This document shows positions 35,788 to 43,696 of a stretch of DNA of 64,000 nt, in pieces. Each line of letters opens with the position of its first letter. Position 1 is the stretch's first letter. Under the pieces are notes generated by a model that was given only the letters and a program-made list of their open reading frames with translations, was not told the origin of the DNA and did no database searches. Where the stretch lies: contig WNKV01000004.1 of NCBI GenBank assembly GCA_009720755.1, positions 186,001 to 250,000 of the forward strand, read 5' to 3'. The stretch comes from Rhodoplanes serenus. Lineage in GTDB: Bacteria > Pseudomonadota > Alphaproteobacteria > Rhizobiales > Xanthobacteraceae. Position numbers and translations under genes: made by a program.

Positions 35788-36647
35788 GTGGTGCGCTCCC
35801 AGGCGGCCGCGATGGCGCGACGAGTGAGGACGCCCACCATGGCGCGGCGATAGGCGGCGCTCGCCCGCACATTGTCGATGGGGCGGGACTGGTCTTGCGC
35901 GGCGCAGCCGGCCTCCTCCAGCCGGGCCGGATCGGGCGCGCGGCCCTCCAGCAGCATCTCGGCGGCAGTGGCGCGGATCGGCGTCGGCGCCACCGCGCCG
36001 AGCACGATGCGGACATCGCGGCAAACGTCACCGTCGCGCCGCAGCGACACCGCGACCCCGACGGTGGCGAGCTCCATGGCGCGGCGGCGGCCGTGCTTGA
36101 TGTAGCTGGCGCCGGCCTGCGCGGCGGGCGGCGGCAGCGCGATCGCGGTGACGATCTCGCCCGCCGTCAGAACGGTGCGGCCCGGCCCGGTGAAGAACTC
36201 CCCGAGGGGCACGCTGCGGGCGCCGCCGGGCCCGCTGATCGCCGCGACCGTGCCCGCCGCGATCAGCGGCGGCAGGGTGTCGGCGGACGGCGAGGCACGG
36301 CACACATTGCCCACCAGGGTGGCGCGGTTGCGGATCTGAATGGAGCCGATCTCGCGCACCGCCTCGGCGATCGCCGGATAGAGGCGCGAGACGGCCGCCG
36401 ACGTCTCGATCGCCCGGACGGTGACGAGGGCGCCGATGCGCAGGCCGTGCGCCTCGTCGCAGGCGAGGCCGCCGAGGTCCGGCACCTTCTTGATGTTGAT
36501 CACGACGGCGGGGCGGCGCAGGCTCTCCTTGATCTCGACCAGCAGATCGGTGCCGCCGGCCATGAGCTGGGCATCGCCGCCGTGGCGGGCGAGCAGCGCG
36601 ATTGCCTCGTCGACGGTCGTCGGCTCGAAATAGGCGAACGGGTGCAT
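35784..36647 (-). CDS. Molybdenum hydroxylase, FAD-binding medium subunit
   Basis: The 287-residue product belongs to the FAD_binding_5/CO-dehydrogenase flavoprotein family: FAYFEPTTVDEAIALLARHGGDAQLMAGGTDLLVEIK (FAD loop AGGTDLL) and the second FAD block ATLVGNVCRASPSADTLPPLIA. The C-terminal CO_deh_flav_C domain follows (IKHGRRRAMELATVGVAVSL). ATG 36647 gives the usual N-terminus. It is in one unit with the FeS and Mo subunits and passes electrons to an unknown acceptor. Confidence 0.93.
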   Translation of the reverse strand: MHPFAYFEPTTVDEAIALLARHGGDAQLMAGGTDLLVEIKESLRRPAVVINIKKVPDLGGLACDEAHGLRIGALVTVRAIETSAAVSRLYPAIAEAVREIGSIQIRNRATLVGNVCRASPSADTLPPLIAAGTVAAISGPGGARSVPLGEFFTGPGRTVLTAGEIVTAIALPPPAAQAGASYIKHGRRRAMELATVGVAVSLRRDGDVCRDVRIVLGAVAPTPIRATAAEMLLEGRAPDPARLEEAGCAAQDQSRPIDNVRASAAYRRAMVGVLTRRAIAAAWERTT

Positions 36648-36733
36648 GGACCGCGGGTTCCGGAGTCGAACGAGGTTTCGAACGGCGAGGCGCGCGGAGC
36701 GCGGCGGCGCCGACCGCGCCGCCGCCTGTGGCG

Positions 36734-37663
36734 TCATGCGGCCGGCGCCGGCTCCACCATGGCGTAGGTGTCCTTCAGCCGTGCCAGCGCCTCCTCCTGG
36801 GTGCGCGGCGGCGGCGTGGTCTTGATGCCGCACATGCGGGCGATGTTGTTGCCCATGTAGTCCTCGAGCGTGTCCTCGTCGAGATTCATGCCGTGGGGCG
36901 GCGGGGCGCACAGCACCTCCAGCTCGCGCAGCCACATGCCGGGCTCGTTGGGCGGCGAGTCGGTGCCGAACACCAGCTTGTGCTTGGGCAGCTCGCGGGC
37001 GAACTCGACGATGCGGGCCTGGAAGCACCAGCCGGTCTCGCAGACCACGTTGGGCGTGTCCATCGCCATCCAGAACGCCTCGAACGAGTAGTTGCCGCCG
37101 GTCTGGATGCCGAAGTGGCCGATGATGAAGTTCACCATCGGGAACTCGCGGATGATCGGATAGAACATGGTCGGGATGGTGTAGGGGCCATCGCCGGTGT
37201 GGATCAGCACCACGACGCCGAGCTCGGCGCATTTCCTCATCGCCGGGCGCAGCCAGTCGAGCGCGCGGTCGGGCCGGTAGCCATGCATGTTGGCGTGCAG
37301 CTTCAGCATCTTGAAGCCGTACTCCTTGACATGGAACTCGAGCTCGGCGGCGCCGTTCTCGGGACCCCAGCGCGGATTGAAGGTGAAATTGCCGATGAAG
37401 CGGTCCGGATACTTCTGGCATAGCTCCGCGATGTAGCTCATGTAGTCGCGGATGCCCTCGCGGCCCATGCGGTTGCCGTCGCGATAGCCGGTGTTGCCGG
37501 GCGGCGGCTGGATGAAGCCCATGTCGATCCGGCGCGGCTTGCCGTTGATCATGTAGGGGCCGTCCATCATCTTCAGCAGGCGCTCGCCCGTGAAGGGCGT
37601 GCCGGTGTGGCGCCACGCCTCGTCGACGAGATTGGTCGGATGCAGGTGGGTGTCGATGATCAT
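36734..37663 (-). CDS. Amidohydrolase-2-family protein, copy A (intact HxH)
   Basis: The 309-residue TIM-barrel protein begins MIIDTHLHPTNLVDEAW, with the HxH metal motif after strand 1. It also has KLHANMHGYRPDRALDWLRP, the barrel histidines in LIHTGDGPY and IIGHFGIQTGG, and the late Asp in VFGTDSPPNEPG. This pattern is that of ACMSD-like decarboxylases and lactone hydrolases, typically Zn-dependent. It lies 19 nt downstream of a paralogue of near-identical layout (37683-38606) and upstream of the Mo hydroxylase. The reaction is unknown. Confidence 0.88.
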   Translation of the reverse strand: MIIDTHLHPTNLVDEAWRHTGTPFTGERLLKMMDGPYMINGKPRRIDMGFIQPPPGNTGYRDGNRMGREGIRDYMSYIAELCQKYPDRFIGNFTFNPRWGPENGAAELEFHVKEYGFKMLKLHANMHGYRPDRALDWLRPAMRKCAELGVVVLIHTGDGPYTIPTMFYPIIREFPMVNFIIGHFGIQTGGNYSFEAFWMAMDTPNVVCETGWCFQARIVEFARELPKHKLVFGTDSPPNEPGMWLRELEVLCAPPPHGMNLDEDTLEDYMGNNIARMCGIKTTPPPRTQEEALARLKDTYAMVEPAPAA

Positions 37664-37682
37664 CGGGGCTCTCCGGAGTTCG

Positions 37683-38606
37683 TCAGGCGGCGTCGCGCTG
37701 CTTGCAGGCGGCGAGATAGGCTTCCGCCTCCTCGCGGGTGCGCGGCGGCGCCGTCGGCGCGAGCCCGATCATCCGGGCGACGTTGTTGCCGAAGTAGTCT
37801 TCGAGCGTGTCCTCGTCGAGATTGAGGCCCTGCGGCGGCTCGGTGCACAGCACCTCGAGATGGCGCAGCCACATCCCGGGCTCGTTGGGCGGCGTGTCGG
37901 TGCCGAACAGGATCTTGTGCTTGGGCAGATCCTTGGAGAACTCGACGATGCGCGATTGCAGGCACCAGCCGGACTCGCAGAAGACGTTGTCGTTGTCCAT
38001 GGCGAGCTGGAAGGGCTCGAAGCAGTAGACGCCGCCGGTCTGCACGCCGAAATGCGCCATGATGAAGTTGACGGTGCGGAATTCGTACATGATCGGCGTC
38101 CACTCGTTGGGGATCGAGTAGGGGCCGTCGCCGGTGTGCACCTTCACCAGCACGCCGAGTTCGGCGCATTTCTGGAGCGCCGGGCGCAGCCAGTCCTTGG
38201 CGCGGTCGGGGCGATAGCAGTGCATGTTCGCCTGGAACTGCACCATCTTGAAGCCGTGCTCCTTGACGTAGCGCTCGATCGCCTCGACGCCGTTCTGCAC
38301 CCCGTAGCGCGGGTTGTAGACGAAGCAGCCGATGAAGCGGTCCGGATACTTGCGCGTCATCTCGAGCGTGTAGGCCATGTACTCGTCGATGCCGGCCCGG
38401 CCGGCCTTCTCCAGCACACCGTCGGTGTAGAGCGTGTTGCCCTGGGGCGGCTGGATGAACGCCTTGTCGACGCGGCGCGGCTTGCCGTTCACCCAGTAGG
38501 GACCGTCCATCATCGCCAGCAGGCGCTCGCCGGTGAACGGCTCGCCGTCATGCCGCCAGGCGAGATCGACGAGATTCGTCGGGTAACAACTGATGTCGAT
38601 GATCAT
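37683..38606 (-). CDS. Amidohydrolase-2-family protein, copy B (HxH lost)
   Basis: The 307-residue paralogue of copy A keeps the same blocks along its length: FTGERLLAMMDGPYWVNGKPRRVDKAFIQPP, ANMHCYRPDRAKDWLRP, VHTGDGPYSIP, AHFGVQTGG and LFGTDTPPNEPGMWLRHLEVLC. Its start reads MIIDISCYPTNLVDLAW, so T-H-L-H of copy A is I-S-C-Y here and both HxH metal ligands are missing. The barrel His, His and Asp remain. It may bind metal differently, act without metal, or serve as a partner to copy A. It is the first gene of the seven-gene unit. Confidence 0.87.
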   Translation of the reverse strand: MIIDISCYPTNLVDLAWRHDGEPFTGERLLAMMDGPYWVNGKPRRVDKAFIQPPQGNTLYTDGVLEKAGRAGIDEYMAYTLEMTRKYPDRFIGCFVYNPRYGVQNGVEAIERYVKEHGFKMVQFQANMHCYRPDRAKDWLRPALQKCAELGVLVKVHTGDGPYSIPNEWTPIMYEFRTVNFIMAHFGVQTGGVYCFEPFQLAMDNDNVFCESGWCLQSRIVEFSKDLPKHKILFGTDTPPNEPGMWLRHLEVLCTEPPQGLNLDEDTLEDYFGNNVARMIGLAPTAPPRTREEAEAYLAACKQRDAA

Positions 38607-39684
38607 GAGATCGCTCCTTGCGGATCGGCGGGGCGCGGAGGGGAGGCGCGGAGACGGCGGGCGGTGGCGGTGCGGGTCGGATCGGCGGTCGGAATCGCCG
38701 CGGGCGAGGCGACGCGCCGGCTCTGTATGCGAAGTCGACGTGCACGCGATCGATCGACAAGTGATCGATCAGCAGGCGATCGACCAGCAGGTGATCGACG
38801 ACGATGGGATCGACAGCGAGAGGTGGACGTCACGGGAAGCGTCCGGTCGGGCTCGGAATGCGACTGGCTCGTCAGCAATCTCCGACCGAACCGATCCGCG
38901 CATCATGGGGCGGACGTGTTCGGCTGACCGCTTCTACCGACGTGTCGACGAATAGACGATCGGTCAGGACGGGTCAAGAAACACACGGCGTGCGGTCGCC
39001 GCCCGGGATGCCGCAGGCCGCATCATCGTGCCCGCTCGGCGAGCGGCGCCGACTCGTCGTCGCCCGGCTGGGGCAGGCTGCGACGATATCGCCCGGGCGC
39101 ATGCTCCGCTGCGACATCGCGTGCGTGTTGTTGTGAGATCGTGCTGTGTCGGCGTCGTCCCTTGATGTTTGTGACGTCGGTATGGACACACGGCTCGGTG
39201 GTCTCCCGGATACCGACGCACGGGATCTTCCTGTATCCCCGACCTCGGCAGGGCAGGAGTCTGCCTTGCTCATCATTTGTGCAGCGACGAAGTGATTGTG
39301 CGTCGCGGCAAGTACGCGACGTAGCGCGGTCGCCACGACCGCGGGGGACGATCGAGACCGAGGGCGGGCGCGGTCCGGATGCGGATCGCCCGAGCCGCTG
39401 TCGCGACGACGTGACCGGCGACGGGCCGGCGCACGGCGATCGACGAAGACGCGGCGACGGACCGATCGGACCAGCAGGGCAAGAAGCCGGACCCCTGCGT
39501 CGGTGGGCGGGATGGGTCGCGTGTCGCGGCCCCGCCGGCACGCTGTTCCGTGCGGGACCGCAGTTCGGCTCGCCACGGCACCTGATGTGTGAGGAAGCGA
39601 TGCCCGTCGCGTGCGCGACGGCGACGACTCCGGGCCGAGCGCCCGGCTCGCCTGCGGTCGCGCCGAAGTCACTCAGGAGGACAC
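38607..39684. other. Gene-poor region, about 1.1 kb
   Basis: No reading frame here looks coding on either strand; the open frames are Arg/Ser-rich and lack a plausible start. The left part must hold the promoter of the amidohydrolase/hydroxylase unit. It also holds a 15-bp tandem repeat (38746-38820), and its right end carries the ribosome-binding site of the gene at 39685. A less GC-rich patch at about 39120-39300 could hold a promoter, but no clear -35/-10 pair was found. Confidence 0.6.
38746..38820. repeat. 15-bp tandem repeat, five units
   Basis: Five consecutive 15-mers share the frame G-N-GATCGA: GCGATCGATCGACAA, GTGATCGATCAGCAG, GCGATCGACCAGCAG, GTGATCGACGACGAT and GGGATCGACAGCGAG. 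Units 2 and 3 differ at two positions. It lies 140 bp upstream of copy B of the amidohydrolase pair. Confidence 0.8.
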
Positions 39685-39972
39685 GTGGAACATCTCAGAC
39701 CCAACTATCTGCGCGACGTCGCCTACATCTCGCGCGACTGGATCGAGCATCACGGGCTGCATCCGGCCGTCGGCGTCGCCATCGAGGTGGCGGCCGAGAT
39801 CGAGCTGCCCGAGGACCGCTCGCCGAGCGAGATCGTCGAGGGGCCGACCGCCGAGGAGCGCGTCATCATCGAGCGCCTGGTGCGTGCCTACATCGCCAGC
39901 GGCGTGTTTCCGCCGTCGGCCGACAACACCTACGGCTTCGCCAACTGGGAGTTCAGGATCGAGACGGCCTGA
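39685..39972 (+). CDS. Small protein of unknown function
   Basis: A 95-residue product starting from GTG 39685, with a strong AGGAGG 4 nt upstream. It is acidic and looks folded, not low in complexity: EHLRPNYLRDVAYISRDWIE, then AIEVAAEIELPEDRSP, EERVIIERLVRAYIASG and a C-terminus FPPSADNTYGFANWEFRIET. I do not recognise the family. It has no signal peptide or membrane segment. It stands alone in a gene-poor region between the amidohydrolase unit and the UbiD gene. Confidence 0.7.
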   Translation: MEHLRPNYLRDVAYISRDWIEHHGLHPAVGVAIEVAAEIELPEDRSPSEIVEGPTAEERVIIERLVRAYIASGVFPPSADNTYGFANWEFRIETA

Positions 39973-40053
39973 TTGGCCGGACGGCGTCGCGGCTCGCCGC
40001 TGGCGTGCTGGGACGAAGACCACCACGGTCGCCCGCGGGTGACCTCCGATGGC

Positions 40054-40075
40054 ATGGCCGGGCGAGCCCGGCCAT
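40054..40075. repeat. Short perfect palindrome (ATGGCCGGGC arms)
   Basis: Ten-bp arms ATGGCCGGGC and its complement surround GA. It is related to the left end of the repeat at 27970-28060. It lies in the 371-bp gap 39973-40343, which has no recognisable gene. Confidence 0.65.
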
Positions 40076-40176
40076 CCATGGCGGCGCCGGACGGCGACCA
40101 CGCCCGAACCGAGCCGATGAACCGATCCGATCCGGATCGAGTCGCACCAACTCTAGTCGGCTTGCACCACCGCGTA

Positions 40177-40236
40177 CCTGCACTGCCTCCGCCTGCTTCG
40201 AACCCGCCTGTCTCACGCCTGCCTGTAACGATCTGT
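40177..40236. repeat. Degenerate 15-bp-period repeat, four units
   Basis: CCTG recurs exactly every 15 bp at 40177, 40192, 40207 and 40222 (units CCTGCACTGCCTCCG, CCTGCTTCGAACCCG, CCTGTCTCACGCCTG, CCTGTAACGATCTGT). Outside CCTG the units agree poorly. It lies about 110 bp downstream of the UbiD stop codon. Confidence 0.4.
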
Positions 40237-40343
40237 GCCGCCGAGTCCGCGCCGATCGGCTCGCGAACCAGCCCTCTCACAGTTCGCGGCGTCACGCGCC
40301 AGCGACGTCACAGGGTTGCGGTCACAACGATGCCCCGGCGCCC

Positions 40344-41696
40344 TCAGCGTGGCCGGCGGCTCGCGATCTCGCGGGCCCAGTCGAGCGCCTGCTGAGGCAA
40401 CCGGGTGCGCTCGCCCTCGAACTTCAGCGGCTTCGTGGCATCGAGCGCCAGCTTGGCCGACATGCCGTCGACCGAGGACGGGTCGAGCCGATTGCAGAAC
40501 ACCTTGGGCACCATGAACAGGTCGGTATCGGCCTGAAAGCGCGTCGCCAGCGCCCACATCACCTCGTCCTCGTCGAACACGTCGATGTCGTCATCCACCG
40601 CCACTGCGAGCTTGATGTAGGAGTCGAGCCCCATCAGCAGCATCAGCGCCTGGCGCGCCTGTCCCTCGGCGGTCTTGCGAAACGACATGTAGGCGTGGAA
40701 GTGGGTACCCGACTTGGGATAGTTCAGCGCCGTCAGGGTCGGCACCATCTCCTTGAGGCGATGGAAGACGTGCGCCTCGCGGGTGCAGCGGCTGAGCAGC
40801 AGGTGCTCGGACGAGTAGCCCGGCACGATGTCGAGGAAGATCGGCTTCGCGCGCCGGGTGATCGCCTTGACGTGGAAGACGTTGCGGGTCGACCGATAGG
40901 TCGAGTAGCCGGTGTACTCGCCGTACGGTCCTTCGTCCTCGTGGGTGCCGGCGAGGATCTCGCCCTCGATCACGTATTCGGCGTCGGCCGGCACCTCGAC
41001 GTCGATGGTGCGGCACTTCACCAGCTCGACCGGCCGCTTCAGCAGGGCGCCCGCAATGGCGAGCTCGTCGATCTCCATGGCGACCTTGGCGGCGGCCGCG
41101 ATGTAGATGGCCGGATGGCAGCCGATCACCACGGCGACTTCCAGGTTGCGGCCGCGCGCCTCGCTGCGCTGGAGATGATCCCAGATGTGGCCGCGCGAAT
41201 GCAGGCTGACGCCGAACTTCTGCGGTCCCTTGAGCTGCATGCGCTGGAAGCTCAGGTTGCGCACGCCGGTGTCGGGGTCCTTGCAGATCAGGATGCCGGA
41301 GCCGATGTAGCGCCCGGCGTCGGCCTCGAAGTGGCGCGAGATCGGCAGCGCACCGGCGTCCGCCTCGTGCCCGAGCGCCACCACCTCCTGCACCGGCGCC
41401 CGAGCGCGGGTGACCTCGGCCGGCACCAGCTTGGCCATCGCCTCGGTCCAGGCGCGCGCGAACTCGCCGGGGCCGACGCCGACCATGCGGGCGATGCGGT
41501 CACGATCGGCGAACAGGTTGGTCACCACCGGCACGTCGTAACCGTCGGGCCGCTCGATGACGACGGCGGGAAACCGCTTCTGCGCCTCCAGCTCCAGCAC
41601 CAGGGCGGTGGGCAGATAGTCGAGTTCGGTCGGAGTGGAGACGACGAGCTTGTCGCTGGCGGGGAGGGTGTCGAGAAAGTCGGCGAGGCTGGGCAT
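40344..41696 (-). CDS. UbiD-family (de)carboxylase
   Basis: UbiD enzymes decarboxylate aromatic or unsaturated acids with prenylated FMN. The 450-residue product has an N-terminal domain (MPSLADFLDTLPASDKLV, LFADRDRIARMVGVGPGEF), the active-site Glu/Arg region NLSFQRMQLKGPQKFGVSLHSRGHIW, the EDEGPYGEYTGYSTY block, and the C-terminal KLAVAVDDDIDVFDEDEVMWALATRFQADTD. ATG 41696 is used. No ubiX gene, needed to make prenyl-FMN, is next to it. It may belong with the Mo-hydroxylase route upstream on the same strand, but it is transcribed separately. Confidence 0.88.
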   Translation of the reverse strand: MPSLADFLDTLPASDKLVVSTPTELDYLPTALVLELEAQKRFPAVVIERPDGYDVPVVTNLFADRDRIARMVGVGPGEFARAWTEAMAKLVPAEVTRARAPVQEVVALGHEADAGALPISRHFEADAGRYIGSGILICKDPDTGVRNLSFQRMQLKGPQKFGVSLHSRGHIWDHLQRSEARGRNLEVAVVIGCHPAIYIAAAAKVAMEIDELAIAGALLKRPVELVKCRTIDVEVPADAEYVIEGEILAGTHEDEGPYGEYTGYSTYRSTRNVFHVKAITRRAKPIFLDIVPGYSSEHLLLSRCTREAHVFHRLKEMVPTLTALNYPKSGTHFHAYMSFRKTAEGQARQALMLLMGLDSYIKLAVAVDDDIDVFDEDEVMWALATRFQADTDLFMVPKVFCNRLDPSSVDGMSAKLALDATKPLKFEGERTRLPQQALDWAREIASRRPR

Positions 41697-41887
41697 GGCG
41701 AGTCCAGGGTCGAGGCGGGGAGCGCGACTGTGACATGGACGCGCGCGACCGTACATCAGGCGACTGTCCTCGGCTTCGCGGCGGCGCGACGGCGGCGTAG
41801 CGGATAGCTGATGTCGCCGGCTACAACCGAAAGTCGCGTCGTGCTAGGCTGAGCCCCGATCAGGGGACACCGACGGGGCGGGTGGAC

Positions 41888-42244
41888 ATGGCGTTCGCGT
41901 TCGATACGCTCGGCTATGCCAAGCGGTTGCAGGAGGCCGGCGTGCCGGTCGGACAGGCGGAGGCGCACGCCACGGCGGCGCGGGACTTCATCATGGCGGA
42001 GCTGGTCACCAAGGCGGACCTGAAGGCGACCATCGATGCCGCCGTGGCGCGACTGGACGCCCGCATCGACGCTCACTCCACACGGCTCGACGGGCGCATC
42101 GACGCGCTGGCGGCGCGCACCGACGCCCGCATCGACCTGCTCGAATCCAAGCTCGACAAGCTCGCCCTTCAGATCACGGTCCGGCTCGGCGCCGTCATCG
42201 CGGCGAGCGTCGCGGTGCTGGCGGCGCTGGCCAAGCTGTCATGA
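41888..42244 (+). CDS. DUF1640-like coiled-coil protein with C-terminal membrane anchor
   Basis: The 118-residue product opens MAFAFDTLGYAKRLQEAGVPVGQAEAHATA, the start seen in bacterial DUF1640 (CCDC90-like) proteins. A long coiled coil follows (VTKADLKATIDAAVARLDARID, repeated LDxRIDALxART), then a hydrophobic C-terminal helix (LGAVIAASVAVLAALAKLS). In the middle the segment RIDxxxxRLDGRIDALAARTDARID repeats every 7 or 14 residues. GTG 41882 is an alternative start. Function unknown. Confidence 0.75.
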   Translation: MAFAFDTLGYAKRLQEAGVPVGQAEAHATAARDFIMAELVTKADLKATIDAAVARLDARIDAHSTRLDGRIDALAARTDARIDLLESKLDKLALQITVRLGAVIAASVAVLAALAKLS

Positions 42245-42374
42245 GCGGCCGGCCGGCGGCGGCCGCTTTCCGAAGGCGACGGCGGTCGCCATAGTGGCGG
42301 CCGGTCCGTTCGTGCCGAGGTCGTCGCCCGTGTCGAAACTGCCAGCGCCGCAAGCCCCCGCGTCGGAAACGTCC

Positions 42375-42866
42375 ATGACGCCCGCGTCCGAAAAGCCCGC
42401 CGTCCTGTTCGTCTGCCTCGGCAACATCTGCCGCTCGCCGCTCGCCGAGGCGGCGTTCCGCGCCGAAGCGGAGCGCATCGGCCTCGACGTCGCGATCGAC
42501 TCCGCCGGCACCGGCCACTGGCATGTGGGCGAGCCGCCGGACCGGCGGGCCCAGGCGGTGGCGCGGCGCCATGGCGTCGAGATCGGCCACTGCCGCGCCC
42601 GCCAGGTGACGCGCGACGACTTCCACCGCTTCACCCATGTGGTGGCGCTCGACGCCAGCGTGCTGTCGACGCTCGAACGGCTGCGTCCGGTCGGCAGCCC
42701 GGCCGTGCTGCGATTGCTGCTCGACGAGGTGGACGGCCGCGCCGGCGAGGGCGTCGCCGATCCCTATTACGGCGGCCCCGAGGGCTTCGAGATCACCTGG
42801 GCCGACGTGACCAGCGGGGCCGCGGCGCTCGCCCGCCGCATCGCCGCGGCGACTGCGGCCCGATGA
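42375..42866 (+). CDS. Low-molecular-weight protein tyrosine phosphatase
   Basis: This enzyme removes phosphate from phosphotyrosine (or arsenate-type substrates) through a cysteine. The 163-residue product has the P-loop C14-LGNIC-R20-S and the general-acid Asp in ADPYYGG. Length is normal. ATG 42375 is chosen as the last Met before the catalytic strand; an upstream GTG would add a Pro-rich tail. Its stop overlaps the next gene start (ATGA), so the phosphatase and the fructosamine kinase are coupled. Confidence 0.92.
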   Translation: MTPASEKPAVLFVCLGNICRSPLAEAAFRAEAERIGLDVAIDSAGTGHWHVGEPPDRRAQAVARRHGVEIGHCRARQVTRDDFHRFTHVVALDASVLSTLERLRPVGSPAVLRLLLDEVDGRAGEGVADPYYGGPEGFEITWADVTSGAAALARRIAAATAAR

Positions 42867-43669
42867 GCCGGCTCGCGGCGCGAGCCGCCGCGCTGCTCGG
42901 CGCCACGCTCGCCCGTGCCGAGCCGATCCACGGCGGCGATCTCTCAGAGGTGATCCGTATCGTGCTCGCCGACGGGCGCCGCGCCATCGTCAAGGGCGGC
43001 CCGGCACCATCCGTCGAGGCCGCCATGCTGCGCGCCGTCGCGGCGGCGGGGGCGCCCGCGCCGGCGGTGCTCGCCGTCGACGACCACGTGCTGGTGCTGG
43101 AGGAGATCGCCGGCACCAGCGGCCCGGGCCAGGCGTGGGCCGATCTCGGCGCCGTCCTCGCCCGCCTGCACGCGGCGGCCGGCCCACGCTACGGCTGGCC
43201 CGACGACTCTGCGTTCGGGCCGGTGGCGATCCCCAACGGCTGGTGCGACGACTGGCCGACCTTCTGGGGCGAGCGGCGGCTGCTCACTCATCTGCCGTTC
43301 ATCCCGGCGACGCTCGCCCGGCGCATCGAGACGCTCGCCGCCGATCTGCCGAACCGCCTGCCGGCGCGGCCGCGGCCGGCGCTGCTGCACGGCGACCTGT
43401 GGGGCGGCAACGTGATGGCGGCCGGCCGTCGCGTCACCGGGCTGATCGATCCGGCCTGCTATCACGGCGACGGCGAGGTCGATCTCGCCATGCTGGCGCT
43501 GTTCGACCGCCCGCCGCCCGCCTTTCTCGACGCCTACGGGGCGCTCCCGCCCGGCCACGCCGAGCGCCGCGCCGTCTACAGCCTGTGGCCGGCGCTGGTG
43601 CATCTGCGGCTGTTCGGGGGCGGCTATCGCGGCATGGTCGAGGGCTTCCTGGCCGCCGCCGGCGTGTGA
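42863..43669 (+). CDS. Fructosamine-kinase-family protein
   Basis: The 268-residue product has a kinase-like fold with HGDLWGGNV (catalytic loop, near residue 175) and IDPACYHGDGEVDLAML (metal site). It also has the family N-lobe GGDLSEVIRIVLADGRRAIVKGG. Such enzymes phosphorylate ketosamines for protein deglycation. In bacteria the gene often pairs with an LMW protein tyrosine phosphatase that acts as a fructosamine-6-phosphate phosphatase, and here the two overlap. Confidence 0.9.
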   Translation: MSRLAARAAALLGATLARAEPIHGGDLSEVIRIVLADGRRAIVKGGPAPSVEAAMLRAVAAAGAPAPAVLAVDDHVLVLEEIAGTSGPGQAWADLGAVLARLHAAAGPRYGWPDDSAFGPVAIPNGWCDDWPTFWGERRLLTHLPFIPATLARRIETLAADLPNRLPARPRPALLHGDLWGGNVMAAGRRVTGLIDPACYHGDGEVDLAMLALFDRPPPAFLDAYGALPPGHAERRAVYSLWPALVHLRLFGGGYRGMVEGFLAAAGV

Positions 43670-43696
43670 GCCCGGCGGCGGGAGCGGCGGCACGGC

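Noticed and set aside
38746-38820. CRISPR array
   Set aside because: The repeat unit is 15 bp with no spacers and no cas genes in the window.
38593-38955. Open frame over the 15-bp repeat
   Set aside because: It reads as a repeated I-D-x-Q-x pattern created by the repeat, with no ribosome-binding site or family.
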